Shown here in pieces: positions 1 through 7,720 of a stretch of DNA of 52,507 nucleotides. A program made the translations under genes and the position numbers. A model generated the notes under the pieces. That model did not search any database, had not been told where the DNA came from, and saw only the letters and a program-made list of their open reading frames with translations. Location: assembly GCA_043744215.1 (NCBI GenBank), contig JAYTVC010000067.1, positions 1 through 52,507 on the forward strand, given 5' to 3'. This stretch comes from JBEEJL01 sp043744215 (GTDB taxonomy: Bacteria > Pseudomonadota > Gammaproteobacteria > Burkholderiales > JBEEJL01). The first letter of the stretch is position 1. Each line of letters starts with the position of its first letter.

Positions 1-628
1 AACCGGCGTCATCCTCACCAAACTCGACGGCGATTCGCGCGGCGGCGCGGCGCTATCGGTGCGACACGTTACGCAAAAGCCGATTAAATTTATCGGCGTT
101 GGCGAAAAGCTCACCGGCCTCGAAGCATTTCATCCTGAACGCATGGCCTCGCGCATTCTCGGCATGGGCGACGTGATGAGTTTGATCGAGCAAGCGCAAC
201 AAGGCGTCGATCACGCTGAAGCGAAAAAGCTCGCGGACAAAATGAAAAAAGGCAAAGACTTCGATCTCGAAGACTTCAAAAGCCAATTGCAGCAAATGAA
301 AAAAATGGGCGGCCTAAGCTCGCTCATGGACAAACTCCCCGCGCAAATGGGCAAAATCGCCCAAGGCAATCCTCAAGTCGATGACAAAGCGCTCGGCCGC
401 ACCGAAGGCATCATCAACTCCATGACCCCGCAAGAACGCCGCTTCCCCGCTCTTATCAAAGCCCAACGCAAACGCCGCATTGCCCTCGGCGCCGGCGTGC
501 AAGTGCAAGAAGTGAACCGCCTGTTAAATCAATTTGAACAAATGCAGAAAATGATGAAGAGCATGCAAAAAGGCGGACTGGCGAAAATGATGAAGGGGAT
601 GAAGGGACGGTTTCCGGGGATGGGATGA
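1..628 (+). CDS. ffh: Signal recognition particle protein Ffh, C-terminal part (5' end outside window)
   Basis: Ffh is the SRP54-type GTPase that binds signal sequences and 4.5S RNA and delivers ribosomes to FtsY at the inner membrane. Reading from base 2, the visible 208 residues begin with the end of the GTPase (NG) domain, including the TKLDGDSRGGAAL segment that contains the guanine-specificity TKLD motif. The methionine-rich M domain follows (clusters such as QMQKMMKSMQ) and ends in a Gly/Met tail before a TGA. No start is visible because the gene enters from the left edge. In many proteobacteria ffh is followed by rpsP; here about 4 kb of accessory genes lie between them. The family assignment is secure. 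Confidence 0.96.
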   Translation, partial: TGVILTKLDGDSRGGAALSVRHVTQKPIKFIGVGEKLTGLEAFHPERMASRILGMGDVMSLIEQAQQGVDHAEAKKLADKMKKGKDFDLEDFKSQLQQMKKMGGLSSLMDKLPAQMGKIAQGNPQVDDKALGRTEGIINSMTPQERRFPALIKAQRKRRIALGAGVQVQEVNRLLNQFEQMQKMMKSMQKGGLAKMMKGMKGRFPGMG

Positions 629-648
629 ATATAAGAATCGGGATTCGC

Positions 649-2373
649 TTACCATTCCCCTTTAAGCATTAAAGTTTTGACATCATTAAAATTTAAAATG
701 CCTTGGCCATTTTTGAATAAATAAAAATTCCCGTCCGATTTTAGTTGGGTTTTATTGGCAGCCACGCGTAACAAAACTTTCCTGGTAAATTCAGTCACAT
801 TGGCAGTCATCCGTACCAACTCCTGCTGGTCCCTGCCGCTATTTATTATTTGCCCTTTGGTGCCGGCAACGCCTGGGTCGTTATCAATATTCAAAAAATT
901 GCTTGTGCCATCGCTGGCAAAAGGCCAGCGTCTCAAATTGATATATTGTTTTCTTACCGTATTTTCGGGATAAATCGATTGGACGAAATTTTCGTTGTCG
1001 CCTTCCATAAGACTGTCCAAAACACTTTTCCATTGCATTGGATCCTGCACAATTTGCGCAAGCGGAATAAGGTTCAAACCAAAAAATAATTTTTCGCCGC
1101 CGTTGCTGATTTTATATATGGCCTTTACATCATCCGGTAAAACAAAATGGGTTTCATTTTCAAAATTGGCTATTTCCGCGTCAGTCGCGCCAATCAATTC
1201 CGCATTTGTCATATTCTTTTTGTAATACCCTATCCAGGCGACCCATAATTCCGTAATTGAGGCTTCAACGATATTTATTTTAAAATCATAGGGAGCATGC
1301 TTTATTTTCTCTGCACCAAAACTCGCTAACAATTCGATCATGTCGGCATTCTCTACTTCGTCCGCCATTTTCATGGCTTTATTTTTTTGTGCATGCACAT
1401 CAGCGTTGTCTTCCAAAATATATTGGGCAAGTTCGATTTTGTTGTTTTGCACAAACCGCATTAAGTACTCTTCTTCGTTCTTGTGTATTTCAAAGCCACA
1501 CGCTTTGATGGCCGCCAACATTTCAACGCTTTGCACAACTTCGGAATAATTTCCCTGGTTGTAAGCATTTTCCTGGCCTGGGAATTCTTTTGCCCTCAGC
1601 GCCACCAGTTTTTTTAAGACTGGAATATTGTTTGTGGTAATCGCCAAAAACAAAATTCTATCAACGCCATAATTAGACGGTTGCCCTGAATGATTTATTG
1701 CCACGTTGTTTTCAAACGCCGAAGCAATTAATTCATCATGTTGCCCCGCGATTGCGCCACATAAAAGCGCATAGCCTTCATCGCCTTGGTAATCTATGGG
1801 TTGCGCCAGTGCAAATGCCATGGATTTTTTCCTGTTATGCCTGAGGGCAAAATCCAATAAACCGGGCAATACTATTTTTCTGTCATAGTATTTATCAACT
1901 ACAATCTGATTGCCGTTTTCTAACGCATCGATTATTGAGCCTACTCTGCTCCACTCTTGAATGGTGGCATTTGCCTGGGAAAATAAGCCGATTGTTTCTG
2001 CAAAATTTTGATATTTTTCATAGCTTGGTACGGTTGTAATGCCCTGTTCATTTGTAATCGGACAAAAATTCATGTGTGCATCGGCAATTAAGCGGCCCAT
2101 CGCTTCTTTGCTTGGGTGTAAAGGCAATAGCAGCTTTACCATTTCCGGAAGCGTTAATAGACTGTCTGCTATTGAAGCATCGACCTCTTCCGAAGGTGGG
2201 TTACATTTTGCTAACAGTGCTTTCACTATTTCAATTTTCCCGTTGTAGGCCGCAATCGAGAAATTTCCGGCTAAATCGTTGGGTTGTAAATCAAGGGTTT
2301 TAATGAGCGCCAATGTCTTGGCATCATCATTTGCATAGAGGGCATTTTGCAAAAGTGCTTGATTGGTTTCCAT
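649..2373 (-). CDS. Ankyrin-repeat protein with C-terminal SMI1/KNR4 (SUKH) domain
   Basis: About 574 residues, read from the ATG at 2373; an upstream in-frame TTG would add 7 residues. The N-terminal two thirds look like degenerate ankyrin helical repeats, for example NFSIAAYNGKIEIVKALLA near residue 45 and NKIELAQYILEDNADVHAQ near 315. From about residue 395 the pattern ATDAEIANFE...LPDDVKAIYKISNGG...FLNIDNDPG is typical of SMI1/KNR4 (SUKH) domains, which often serve as immunity proteins against polymorphic or contact-dependent toxins. No toxin gene is adjacent, so this may be an orphan immunity protein or a general binding protein. The gene is AT-richer than ffh and rpsP on either side, consistent with later acquisition. 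No signal peptide is seen, so it is probably cytoplasmic. SUKH call moderate, ankyrin call moderate. Confidence 0.7.
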   Translation of the reverse strand: METNQALLQNALYANDDAKTLALIKTLDLQPNDLAGNFSIAAYNGKIEIVKALLAKCNPPSEEVDASIADSLLTLPEMVKLLLPLHPSKEAMGRLIADAHMNFCPITNEQGITTVPSYEKYQNFAETIGLFSQANATIQEWSRVGSIIDALENGNQIVVDKYYDRKIVLPGLLDFALRHNRKKSMAFALAQPIDYQGDEGYALLCGAIAGQHDELIASAFENNVAINHSGQPSNYGVDRILFLAITTNNIPVLKKLVALRAKEFPGQENAYNQGNYSEVVQSVEMLAAIKACGFEIHKNEEEYLMRFVQNNKIELAQYILEDNADVHAQKNKAMKMADEVENADMIELLASFGAEKIKHAPYDFKINIVEASITELWVAWIGYYKKNMTNAELIGATDAEIANFENETHFVLPDDVKAIYKISNGGEKLFFGLNLIPLAQIVQDPMQWKSVLDSLMEGDNENFVQSIYPENTVRKQYINLRRWPFASDGTSNFLNIDNDPGVAGTKGQIINSGRDQQELVRMTANVTEFTRKVLLRVAANKTQLKSDGNFYLFKNGQGILNFNDVKTLMLKGEW

Positions 2374-2459
2374 ATTTTTCCCTAGCGCGGTCAAGTTATA
2401 TTCCGATCAACATTTGACGCAGGCAATCAACCAAAGAATTAGGACAATCGTTTATATGG

Positions 2460-2750
2460 TCAGGCCGCAAGTTTCTCGATGCCACGCAGCGTCCGCGCTA
2501 TTTGTTCTCGCGCCAATTCTAGATCATAGTCAGCCTGCAATCCCATCCAAAAACTTTCACTCGTACCAAATACACGCGCGAGACGCAACGCTGTATCGGC
2601 ACTGATGCTACGTTTGCCGAGCACGATTTCGTTGATGCGGCGCGGCGGGACGCTGATGGAGCGCGCCAGCGCATTTTGGCTGATGTTCATTGGCGTTAAA
2701 AATTCTTCGAGTAAAATTTCACCCGGGTGTATGTTGCGTAATTTCTTCAT
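2460..2750 (-). CDS. higA: HigA-family antitoxin (XRE-type helix-turn-helix)
   Basis: A 96-residue protein starting MKKLRNIHPGEILLEEF, the usual opening of HigA/VapI antitoxins. The helix-turn-helix follows at residues 20-60 (SQNALARSISVPPRRINEIV, then ADTALRLARVFG), and the C-terminal helix SESFWMGLQADYDLELA is typical of the family. The ATG at 2750 is preferred over a TTG at 2780 because a GGAG stretch lies about 8 bases upstream and because family proteins begin here. HigA binds and neutralises the HigB ribosome-dependent mRNA interferase and represses the operon. Toxin gene first, antitoxin second is the characteristic order of higBA. The gap to the toxin stop is about 26 bases. Confidence 0.9.
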   Translation of the reverse strand: MKKLRNIHPGEILLEEFLTPMNISQNALARSISVPPRRINEIVLGKRSISADTALRLARVFGTSESFWMGLQADYDLELAREQIARTLRGIEKLAA

Positions 2751-2776
2751 AGCCGTCTCCTGACAGTCATCCCTGT

Positions 2777-3058
2777 TCAATGATAATCAACGATTTCAAC
2801 ATCAAACGCGTGACCGGCATTCCACACAAAGCAAATACGCCATTGATCGTTGATGCGTATGCTGTGTTGCTTTTTACGCGCTCCCTTTAATGCCTCAAGC
2901 CTGTTGGCTGGCGGTATGCGTAAGTCGGTCAGTGTTTGCGCGTTGTTGATCATCCGTAATTTGCGCCGGGCAATCTCCTGAAGTTCTTGCGGAAGGCGTC
3001 TCACTAATGTGCCATTCCAGATTTCTTCGGTTTGCTTATTGCGAAAACTTTTGATCAT
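2777..3058 (-). CDS. higB: HigB/RelE-family toxin (killer protein)
   Basis: A 93-residue basic protein. The opening IKSFRNKQTEEIW, the central RKLRMINNAQTLTDLRIPPANRLEALKG and the end HSIRINDQWRICFVW...VEIVDYH match the RelE-fold HigB 'plasmid maintenance killer' family. These toxins cleave mRNA on the ribosome. The Arg and C-terminal Tyr/His residues expected for substrate contact are present, so nothing suggests inactivation. It is transcribed ahead of higA on the minus strand. The leader beyond 3058 is AT-rich with a short ACGCGT-centred palindrome, which could hold the autoregulatory operator (inference). The pair sits in the accessory insert between ffh and rpsP. Confidence 0.9.
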   Translation of the reverse strand: MIKSFRNKQTEEIWNGTLVRRLPQELQEIARRKLRMINNAQTLTDLRIPPANRLEALKGARKKQHSIRINDQWRICFVWNAGHAFDVEIVDYH

Positions 3059-3145
3059 AAATAAATTATGACGTTACGCGTTATAGCGGTCAAGCGTTGT
3101 TGGGTAAATGTAATTTGATCACTCAACGAAATCAGACTATATTTA

Positions 3146-3174
3146 TATAAATATATGATTATATTGAATATTTT
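3146..3174 (-). repeat. Dispersed IHF-like element, copy 1 (degenerate)
   Basis: The minus strand reads an AT-rich arm ending TATAAT, then AATCAT-ATAT-TTA. This is one mismatch from the AATCAA-N4-TTR pattern shared by the other copies. It lies upstream of higB and is not attached to a stop codon. Confidence 0.6.
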
Positions 3175-3324
3175 ATTATTTCGAATCGCTGATTTAATAT
3201 AAGCTATCGCGTCATCAATTTAATTGCTTCATAATTCATGTATCAAGTCTGGGTTGCAATTAGGCTTTATGTTTTTTACTCCCGCCGATAAACTCTACAC
3301 AATTTCTACGCTTTGTAAGTTTTT

Positions 3325-3401
3325 GTCATTCTGAACGCAGCGAAGAATCTCCTGTTGCAGAGAGTGAAAAAAAACAGATTCTTCACTGCGTTCAGAATGA
3401 C
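3325..3401. repeat. 26-bp inverted repeat of the 'TCATTCTGA...CGAAGAATCT' type
   Basis: The left arm at 3325-3350 and the right arm at 3376-3401 are reverse complements with one mismatch in 26, separated by 25 bases. The arm carries the same TCATTCTGA...GCGAAGAATCT core as the 58-bp tandem units between hisC and hisD (50081-50600). It could form a strong hairpin in RNA or single-stranded DNA. Likely a small non-autonomous repeat (inference). Confidence 0.85.
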
Positions 3402-3481
3402 AGCCTGTTTTTATATGCCCCGAATTATCCAAGCTTGTTGTTGTCTGATTCAACATATCAATTAACCAATAACAAAGCATC

Positions 3482-4189
3482 ATGACCTCTAGCCGCAACA
3501 ACTATAAGTATTTCGATTTGATTATGGTGGCGTTTGTCACGGTGTTGCTGTGCTCGAACCTGATCGGCCCGGCAAAAGGTGCGGCGCTGGATTTGCCATT
3601 GATCGGCCACATTGAATTCGGCGCGGGGGTGTTGTTTTTTCCGATTTCGTATGTGTTCGGCGATATTCTCACCGAGGTGTATGGTTACGCGCGTTCGCGG
3701 CGGGTGATTTGGGCGGGGTTTGCGGCGCTGGTGTTTGCGTCGTTTATGGCGTGGGTGGTGGTGAGTTTGCCGCCGGCGGCGTGGTGGAAAAACCAGCCGG
3801 CTTATGAGATCGCATTCGGCAATGCGTGGCGCGTTTCGCTCGCGTCACTCATTGCGTTTGCCTGCGGTGAGTTTGTCAATTCGTTTGTGTTGGCGAAAAT
3901 GAAATTGCTCACGCAGGGAAAGCATCTCTGGAGCCGCACCATCGGTTCGACGATTTTCGGCGAGGCGGTCGATTCGGCGCTGTTTTATCCGCTGGCGTTT
4001 TACGGCACGGGGATTATTCCCGATGACAAGTTGCCAACAGTAATGCTGGCGCAGTTTATTGCGAAGGTCAGTGTCGAAGTGGTGTTCACGCCGGTGACGT
4101 ACAAAATCGTGAACTGGCTGAAGAAAAAAGAGAACGAAGATTATTACGACCGTGATACGGATTTTAATCCGTTTACACTCAAAACTTAA
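3482..4189 (+). CDS. yhhQ: Queuosine precursor transporter (YhhQ/VUT family)
   Basis: A 235-residue integral membrane protein with about six hydrophobic segments. The family signatures are CSNLIGPAKGAAL near residue 25, FPISYVFGDILTEVYGY near 55-70, and GSTIFGEAVDSALFYPLAF near 160. YhhQ proteins import the queuosine precursors preQ0 or preQ1 for tRNA modification (family knowledge). The ATG at 3482 follows an AT-rich leader without a clear Shine-Dalgarno site. The C-terminus is hydrophilic (KKKENEDYYDRDTD). The SMR transporter gene follows after 13 bases in the same direction, so the two may be co-transcribed. Confidence 0.88.
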   Translation: MTSSRNNYKYFDLIMVAFVTVLLCSNLIGPAKGAALDLPLIGHIEFGAGVLFFPISYVFGDILTEVYGYARSRRVIWAGFAALVFASFMAWVVVSLPPAAWWKNQPAYEIAFGNAWRVSLASLIAFACGEFVNSFVLAKMKLLTQGKHLWSRTIGSTIFGEAVDSALFYPLAFYGTGIIPDDKLPTVMLAQFIAKVSVEVVFTPVTYKIVNWLKKKENEDYYDRDTDFNPFTLKT

Positions 4190-4202
4190 CGAAAGAAATA
4201 TC

Positions 4203-4532
4203 ATGCAATGGTTTTTTCTTGCCGTCGCCATCGTGGCCGAAGTCATTGCCACAACCGCTTTGCGCGCTACCGACGGTTTTCGCAATCTGTTGCCGTCGCT
4301 GATTGTGGTCATCGGTTATGCGACGTCGTTCTATTTTTTGTCGCTGACCTTGCGCACGATTCCCATGGGGGTGACGTACGCGATTTGGTCGGGCGTGGGC
4401 ATTATTTTGATTTCGATGACAGGATTTATTGTTTACAATCAAATACTTGATGTTCCTGCCTGGATTGGCATCGGGCTGATTCTGGCGGGTGTGGTGGTCA
4501 TGCAATTATTCTCCAAGTCAGTGCCCCATTAG
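4203..4532 (+). CDS. emrE: Small multidrug resistance transporter (EmrE/SMR family)
   Basis: At 109 residues this is the usual SMR length, with four transmembrane helices. The essential membrane-embedded glutamate is at residue 13 (AIVAEVIATT), equivalent to Glu14 of EmrE. The YAIWSGVGIILIS segment and the final KSVPH closely match EmrE. SMR proteins work as antiparallel dimers that exchange protons for lipophilic cations. The ATG at 4203 is chosen because the upstream extension is hydrophilic and overlaps the end of yhhQ. The exact substrate is unknown; quaternary ammonium or guanidinium compounds are common in the family. Confidence 0.9.
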   Translation: MQWFFLAVAIVAEVIATTALRATDGFRNLLPSLIVVIGYATSFYFLSLTLRTIPMGVTYAIWSGVGIILISMTGFIVYNQILDVPAWIGIGLILAGVVVMQLFSKSVPH

Positions 4533-4537
4533 GCTAT

Positions 4538-4567
4538 TTGCCGCGAACCCCTGATTTAGCGTAAAAT
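4538..4567 (+). promoter_or_regulatory. Probable promoter of rpsP-rimM-trmD
   Basis: TTGCCG at 4538-4543 and TAAAAT at 4562-4567 are separated by 18 bases, about 48 bases ahead of the rpsP start. Match is by eye only. Confidence 0.45.
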
Positions 4568-4614
4568 TACCGGCTTTCTTTCGTACCTGCACTTTCACTT
4601 TTTGGAAAATTATT

Positions 4615-4869
4615 ATGGTCGTTATTCGTCTTTCTCGCGGCGGCTCAAAGAATCGTCCGTTTTACAACGTGGTAGTCGCTGATTCGCGCAATCGTCGCGA
4701 TGGCCGTTTCATTGAGCGCGTGGGTTTTTACAATCCCGTTAAAGCCGATGCGCCGGATTCGCTGCGCATGAATCTTGATCGCGTGTCGTACTGGCAGCAG
4801 CACGGCGCGATTGCTTCCGACGCGGTGGAAAAACTCATCAAGCGTGGCCAAGCCCAAATCGCCAAATAA
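4615..4869 (+). CDS. rpsP: 30S ribosomal protein bS16
   Basis: An 84-residue basic protein starting MVVIRLSRGGSKNRPFYNVVV, the bS16 signature, with the DSRNRRDGRFIERVGFYNP motif at residues 24-42. bS16 binds 16S rRNA and is needed for 30S assembly. It heads the conserved rpsP-rimM-trmD group, with rplS following 100 bases later. The coding end is one base before the rimM start. Length and sequence are normal for the family. Confidence 0.98.
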   Translation: MVVIRLSRGGSKNRPFYNVVVADSRNRRDGRFIERVGFYNPVKADAPDSLRMNLDRVSYWQQHGAIASDAVEKLIKRGQAQIAK

Positions 4870-4870
4870 T

Positions 4871-5359
4871 ATGGTGGTCATGGGGCGCATCATCGCCCCG
4901 TTCGGCATACGCGGCTGGTTGAAAATAAAAACGTTCACCGAAGCGCCTGATGCACTCGTCGATTTTCCCGTGTGGTGGCTGAACACTGCCGACGGCTGGC
5001 GCGAACACAAACTCGCCGAATGGGAAATGCACAGTAAAGGCCTGGTGGCGCTGCTGGAAAATGTTGCCGACCGCACTGCTGCCGAAATGCTGAAGGGAAT
5101 TGAAGTCGGTGTACCGCGCGAGCTGTTACCCGACACGCGCGGAAAAACATTTTACTGGGCTGATTTGGTTGGCCTGGAAGTGGTAAATAAACAAAACGAA
5201 TCGCTGGGCAAAATTGATTCGCTGCTCGAAACCGGCGCGAATGATGTGTTGGTGGTGAAGGGAAACGTCGAACGGCTGATTCCTTATGTTGACGAGATCA
5301 TCATCGACATTGATTTGGACGCAAAGCGCGTCACCGTTGATTGGCAATTGGATTACTGA
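4871..5359 (+). CDS. rimM: Ribosome maturation factor RimM
   Basis: About 162 residues. The N-terminal RimM beta barrel starts MGRIIAPFGIRGWLKIKTF. The second, PRC-barrel-like domain includes YWADLVGLEV near residue 95 and ETGANDVLVV...LIPYVDEIIIDIDL near 120-150. RimM assists maturation of the 30S head and contacts ribosomal protein S19. Translation probably starts at ATG 4871; ATG 4880 is an alternative that begins directly with the conserved GRI. Its TGA overlaps the trmD ATG as TGATG, implying translational coupling. Confidence 0.96.
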   Translation: MVVMGRIIAPFGIRGWLKIKTFTEAPDALVDFPVWWLNTADGWREHKLAEWEMHSKGLVALLENVADRTAAEMLKGIEVGVPRELLPDTRGKTFYWADLVGLEVVNKQNESLGKIDSLLETGANDVLVVKGNVERLIPYVDEIIIDIDLDAKRVTVDWQLDY

Positions 5360-6120
5360 TGCCGCTGCAATTCGACGTAATCAGTTTGTTTCCGCCGATG
5401 TTTGAAGCGGTCACGCATTATGGGATTACCCATCGCGCGTGGAAAGAAAAAAAGTACGAATTGCATACGTGGAACCCTCGCGATTTCACCAGCGACAATT
5501 ACCGCACCGTGGATGACAGACCCTACGGCGGCGGACCCGGAATGGTAATGCTGGCAGAGCCGCTGGAACAAGCGATCAGCGCCGCGAAGCAACGGCAACA
5601 ACAAACAGGCGTGGCTAAATCAAAAGTGATTTGCCTCTCGCCCCAAGGCAAACCGCTCAATCACCAGTTGGTGACGGAGTTGGTGAAGGAACAAGGGCTG
5701 GTGCTCATCGCGGGCCGTTACGAGGCGATTGACGAGCGATTGATTGAGCGCCAGGTCGATGAAGAAATTTCCATCGGCGATTATGTGTTATCCGGCGGTG
5801 AGTTGCCCGCCATGGTGTTAATCGACGCAGTGGTGCGGCAATTGCCCGGCGTGTTGGGCGATGCACAATCGGCAGTGCAGGATTCTTTTGTAACGGGCCT
5901 GCTTGATTGCCCGCACTACACGCGGCCTGAAGTGTATAAAGATGTCGGTGTACCGAGTGTATTGATGTCCGGCCACCACGCTGATATTGAAAAGTGGCGA
6001 CGCAAACAAGCATTGGGTAGAACGTGGTTACGTCGCCCCGAATTGCTGGAAAAAATGGTTTTGTGTAACGAAGATGTAAAGTTGTTGGAGCAGTTTAAGC
6101 AAGAAAGTGGTTTGCAGTAA
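5359..6120 (+). CDS. trmD: tRNA (guanine-N1)-methyltransferase
   Basis: About 253 residues. TrmD methylates G37 of tRNAs with S-adenosylmethionine and prevents frameshifting. The start MPLQFDVISLFPPMF and the SPOUT trefoil knot region ISIGDYVLSGGELPAMVLIDAVVR (around residues 133-157) are diagnostic. ARPYGGGPGMVM-type sequence is present as DRPYGGGPGMVM near residue 55. The ATG overlaps the rimM stop. The TAA stop at 6118-6120 lies inside a copy of the dispersed IHF-like element. Confidence 0.97.
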   Translation: MPLQFDVISLFPPMFEAVTHYGITHRAWKEKKYELHTWNPRDFTSDNYRTVDDRPYGGGPGMVMLAEPLEQAISAAKQRQQQTGVAKSKVICLSPQGKPLNHQLVTELVKEQGLVLIAGRYEAIDERLIERQVDEEISIGDYVLSGGELPAMVLIDAVVRQLPGVLGDAQSAVQDSFVTGLLDCPHYTRPEVYKDVGVPSVLMSGHHADIEKWRRKQALGRTWLRRPELLEKMVLCNEDVKLLEQFKQESGLQ

Positions 6121-6148
6121 ATATTTGATTTTATTCAGTATTTTAACC
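6117..6148 (-). repeat. Dispersed IHF-like element, copy 2, at the trmD stop codon
   Basis: The minus strand contains AATCAA-ATAT-TTA preceded by a slightly altered AT-rich arm (TACTGAATAAA). The plus-strand complement of the TTA box is the TAA stop codon of trmD. Confidence 0.7.
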
Positions 6149-6221
6149 AATAAACGCGCGCATCAATTTGAAAAAATTGCTCTGCACGTTAGGCTAATGG
6201 CCATTCAATCAGGAGCATCAA

Positions 6222-6614
6222 ATGAACATCATTGAGCAACTCGAGAAGGAAGAAATTGCCCGTCTCGGTAAAAAAATTCCCGTCTTCGCACCGGGCGACA
6301 CCGTCATCGTCAATGTAAAAGTGGTCGAAGGCGAACGCAAACGTACCCAGGCATTTGAAGGCGTGGTCATTGCAAAACGCAATCGCGGCCTCAACAGCTC
6401 TTTTATTGTGCGTAAAATTTCCAGCGGCGAAGGGGTGGAGCGGACGTTTCAACTTTATTCCCCCAGCATCGCCACCATTGAAGTAAAACGCAAAGGCGAA
6501 GTGCGCCGCGCCAAGCTCTACTACCAGCGCGACCGTTCGGGCAAATCGGCACGTATCCGCGAAAAGCTGCACGTTGCAACGGATGTGTTGCCGGAAATCA
6601 CCGAAACAAAATAA
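6222..6614 (+). CDS. rplS: 50S ribosomal protein bL19
   Basis: A 130-residue protein starting MNIIEQLEKEEIARL, with FAPGDTVIVNVKVVEGERKR near residues 22-42 and RAKLYYQRDRSGKSARI near the end, all bL19 signatures. bL19 sits at the 30S/50S interface. An AGGAG site lies about 7 bases before the ATG. It follows trmD by 100 bases, closing the ribosomal block, and a strong terminator hairpin follows at 6632-6662. Confidence 0.98.
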   Translation: MNIIEQLEKEEIARLGKKIPVFAPGDTVIVNVKVVEGERKRTQAFEGVVIAKRNRGLNSSFIVRKISSGEGVERTFQLYSPSIATIEVKRKGEVRRAKLYYQRDRSGKSARIREKLHVATDVLPEITETK

Positions 6615-6631
6615 GTATGTTTGGCTGTTAC

Positions 6632-6662
6632 AAAAAAAGAGCGCTAAGGCGCTCTTTTTTTT
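6632..6662 (+). terminator. Rho-independent terminator after rplS
   Basis: GAGCGC-TAAG-GCGCTC stem-loop flanked by an A run before and a run of 8 T after. Confidence 0.9.
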
Positions 6663-6732
6663 CGCACAAAAATTTCAGCTATCATGGTTAGGCCAGTTTC
6701 CCGCAGCAAATGCATCACGCGAAAGGAACACC

Positions 6733-7650
6733 ATGAACTATCGCCTGATATTTACTGTTGCCTTTATCAGCATACTCACTGCCTGTGGCGCGCGAATCAC
6801 TGCCAAGCCGGATAATACATTCCGCCATACCGGCGTGCTGCAAGTCGATGGGCAGCAACGCAGCTACACGTTGAACCTTCCCCCTACCTATTACACCGGC
6901 GGCAATTTCGCGCTGGTGATCGCCCTGCACGGCGGCGGCGGCAACGCCGCGCAATTTGAAGCCACGTCATTTCTCACCAACAAAGCCAACGCCGCGCAAT
7001 TCGCCGTGGTGTATCCGCAAGGCTCATCCCCTAGTCTACTCAATTTACAAACCTGGAATGGCGGCGGTTGTTGCGGCCATGCGGTAAAAGCGAATATCGA
7101 TGACGTGAATTTTATTCGCCAATTAATTATTCATCTCACCGGCAAATATAAACTCGACCCCAAACAAGTGTATGCAACCGGACATTCCAACGGCGGCATC
7201 ATGTCCTACCGCCTTGCGTGCGAACTGTCGGACAAAATTGCCGCTATCGCCCCCAATGCCGCAGCCATGATGCTGGAAAACTGCACGCCGTCACGCGCGG
7301 TTCCCTTATTGCACATGCATTCTGCCCTCGACGAAAATGTACCGATCGTCGGCGGTGTTGGTAAAGGATTGGCCGGCGTGCCCTTCCCGCCACTCACCAC
7401 CAGCATGGAAAAATGGGTGCAACTCAATGGCTGCCAGCAACCGGCAAAAATTGAGCGCGCCAATCAGGTAGCGCACAGTACATGGCAGCCCTGCCGCGAC
7501 CGCAGCGCGGTTGAATTATATGTAACGCAAGACGGCGGCCACGCCTGGCCAGGCGCGCAACCGGGAAGAAGTGGCGGCGACACGCCATCGACCGCGATCA
7601 ACGCCAACGATTTATTGTGGAGTTTTTTTCAGCGGCATCGGTTGCCGTGA
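6733..7650 (+). CDS. Secreted lipoprotein esterase, PHB depolymerase / feruloyl esterase (LpqC-like) family
   Basis: About 305 residues from the ATG at 6733, which has an AAAGGA site upstream. The N-terminus is a lipoprotein signal (FISILTACGA), so the enzyme is probably anchored in the envelope. The alpha/beta-hydrolase core shows the oxyanion segment ALHGGGGNA near residue 62, the nucleophile elbow GHSNGG near 152, the aspartate in SALDENVPIVGG near 198 and the histidine in DGGHAWPG near 275. Relatives cleave esters such as polyhydroxybutyrate or feruloyl esters; the real substrate cannot be read from sequence. It stands alone between the rplS terminator and a convergent TPR gene. Confidence 0.82.
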   Translation: MNYRLIFTVAFISILTACGARITAKPDNTFRHTGVLQVDGQQRSYTLNLPPTYYTGGNFALVIALHGGGGNAAQFEATSFLTNKANAAQFAVVYPQGSSPSLLNLQTWNGGGCCGHAVKANIDDVNFIRQLIIHLTGKYKLDPKQVYATGHSNGGIMSYRLACELSDKIAAIAPNAAAMMLENCTPSRAVPLLHMHSALDENVPIVGGVGKGLAGVPFPPLTTSMEKWVQLNGCQQPAKIERANQVAHSTWQPCRDRSAVELYVTQDGGHAWPGAQPGRSGGDTPSTAINANDLLWSFFQRHRLP

Positions 7651-7720
7651 GCAGCAGGCAAAAAAAATTTGCCGTCAATACCAATTACAGACGGACAAAC
7701 ACCTTACATCAACGCGCCAG

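Larger units (their letters stand above)
3059..3481. other. Non-coding stretch between higB and the queuosine-precursor transporter
   Basis: No gene is supported in these 423 bases. They hold the higBA leader, one copy of the dispersed IHF-like element (3146-3174), and a 26-bp imperfect inverted repeat (3325-3350 and 3376-3401). The remainder is AT-rich without a recognisable signal. I looked for a preQ1 riboswitch ahead of the transporter and saw none. Confidence 0.6.

Noticed and set aside
3427..3481. preQ1 riboswitch ahead of the queuosine-precursor transporter
   Set aside because: No matching pseudoknot elements were found in the short leader.
4152..4202. Longer N-terminus for the EmrE-like pump
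   Set aside because: The extra 17 residues are charged, overlap yhhQ, and are absent from SMR proteins.
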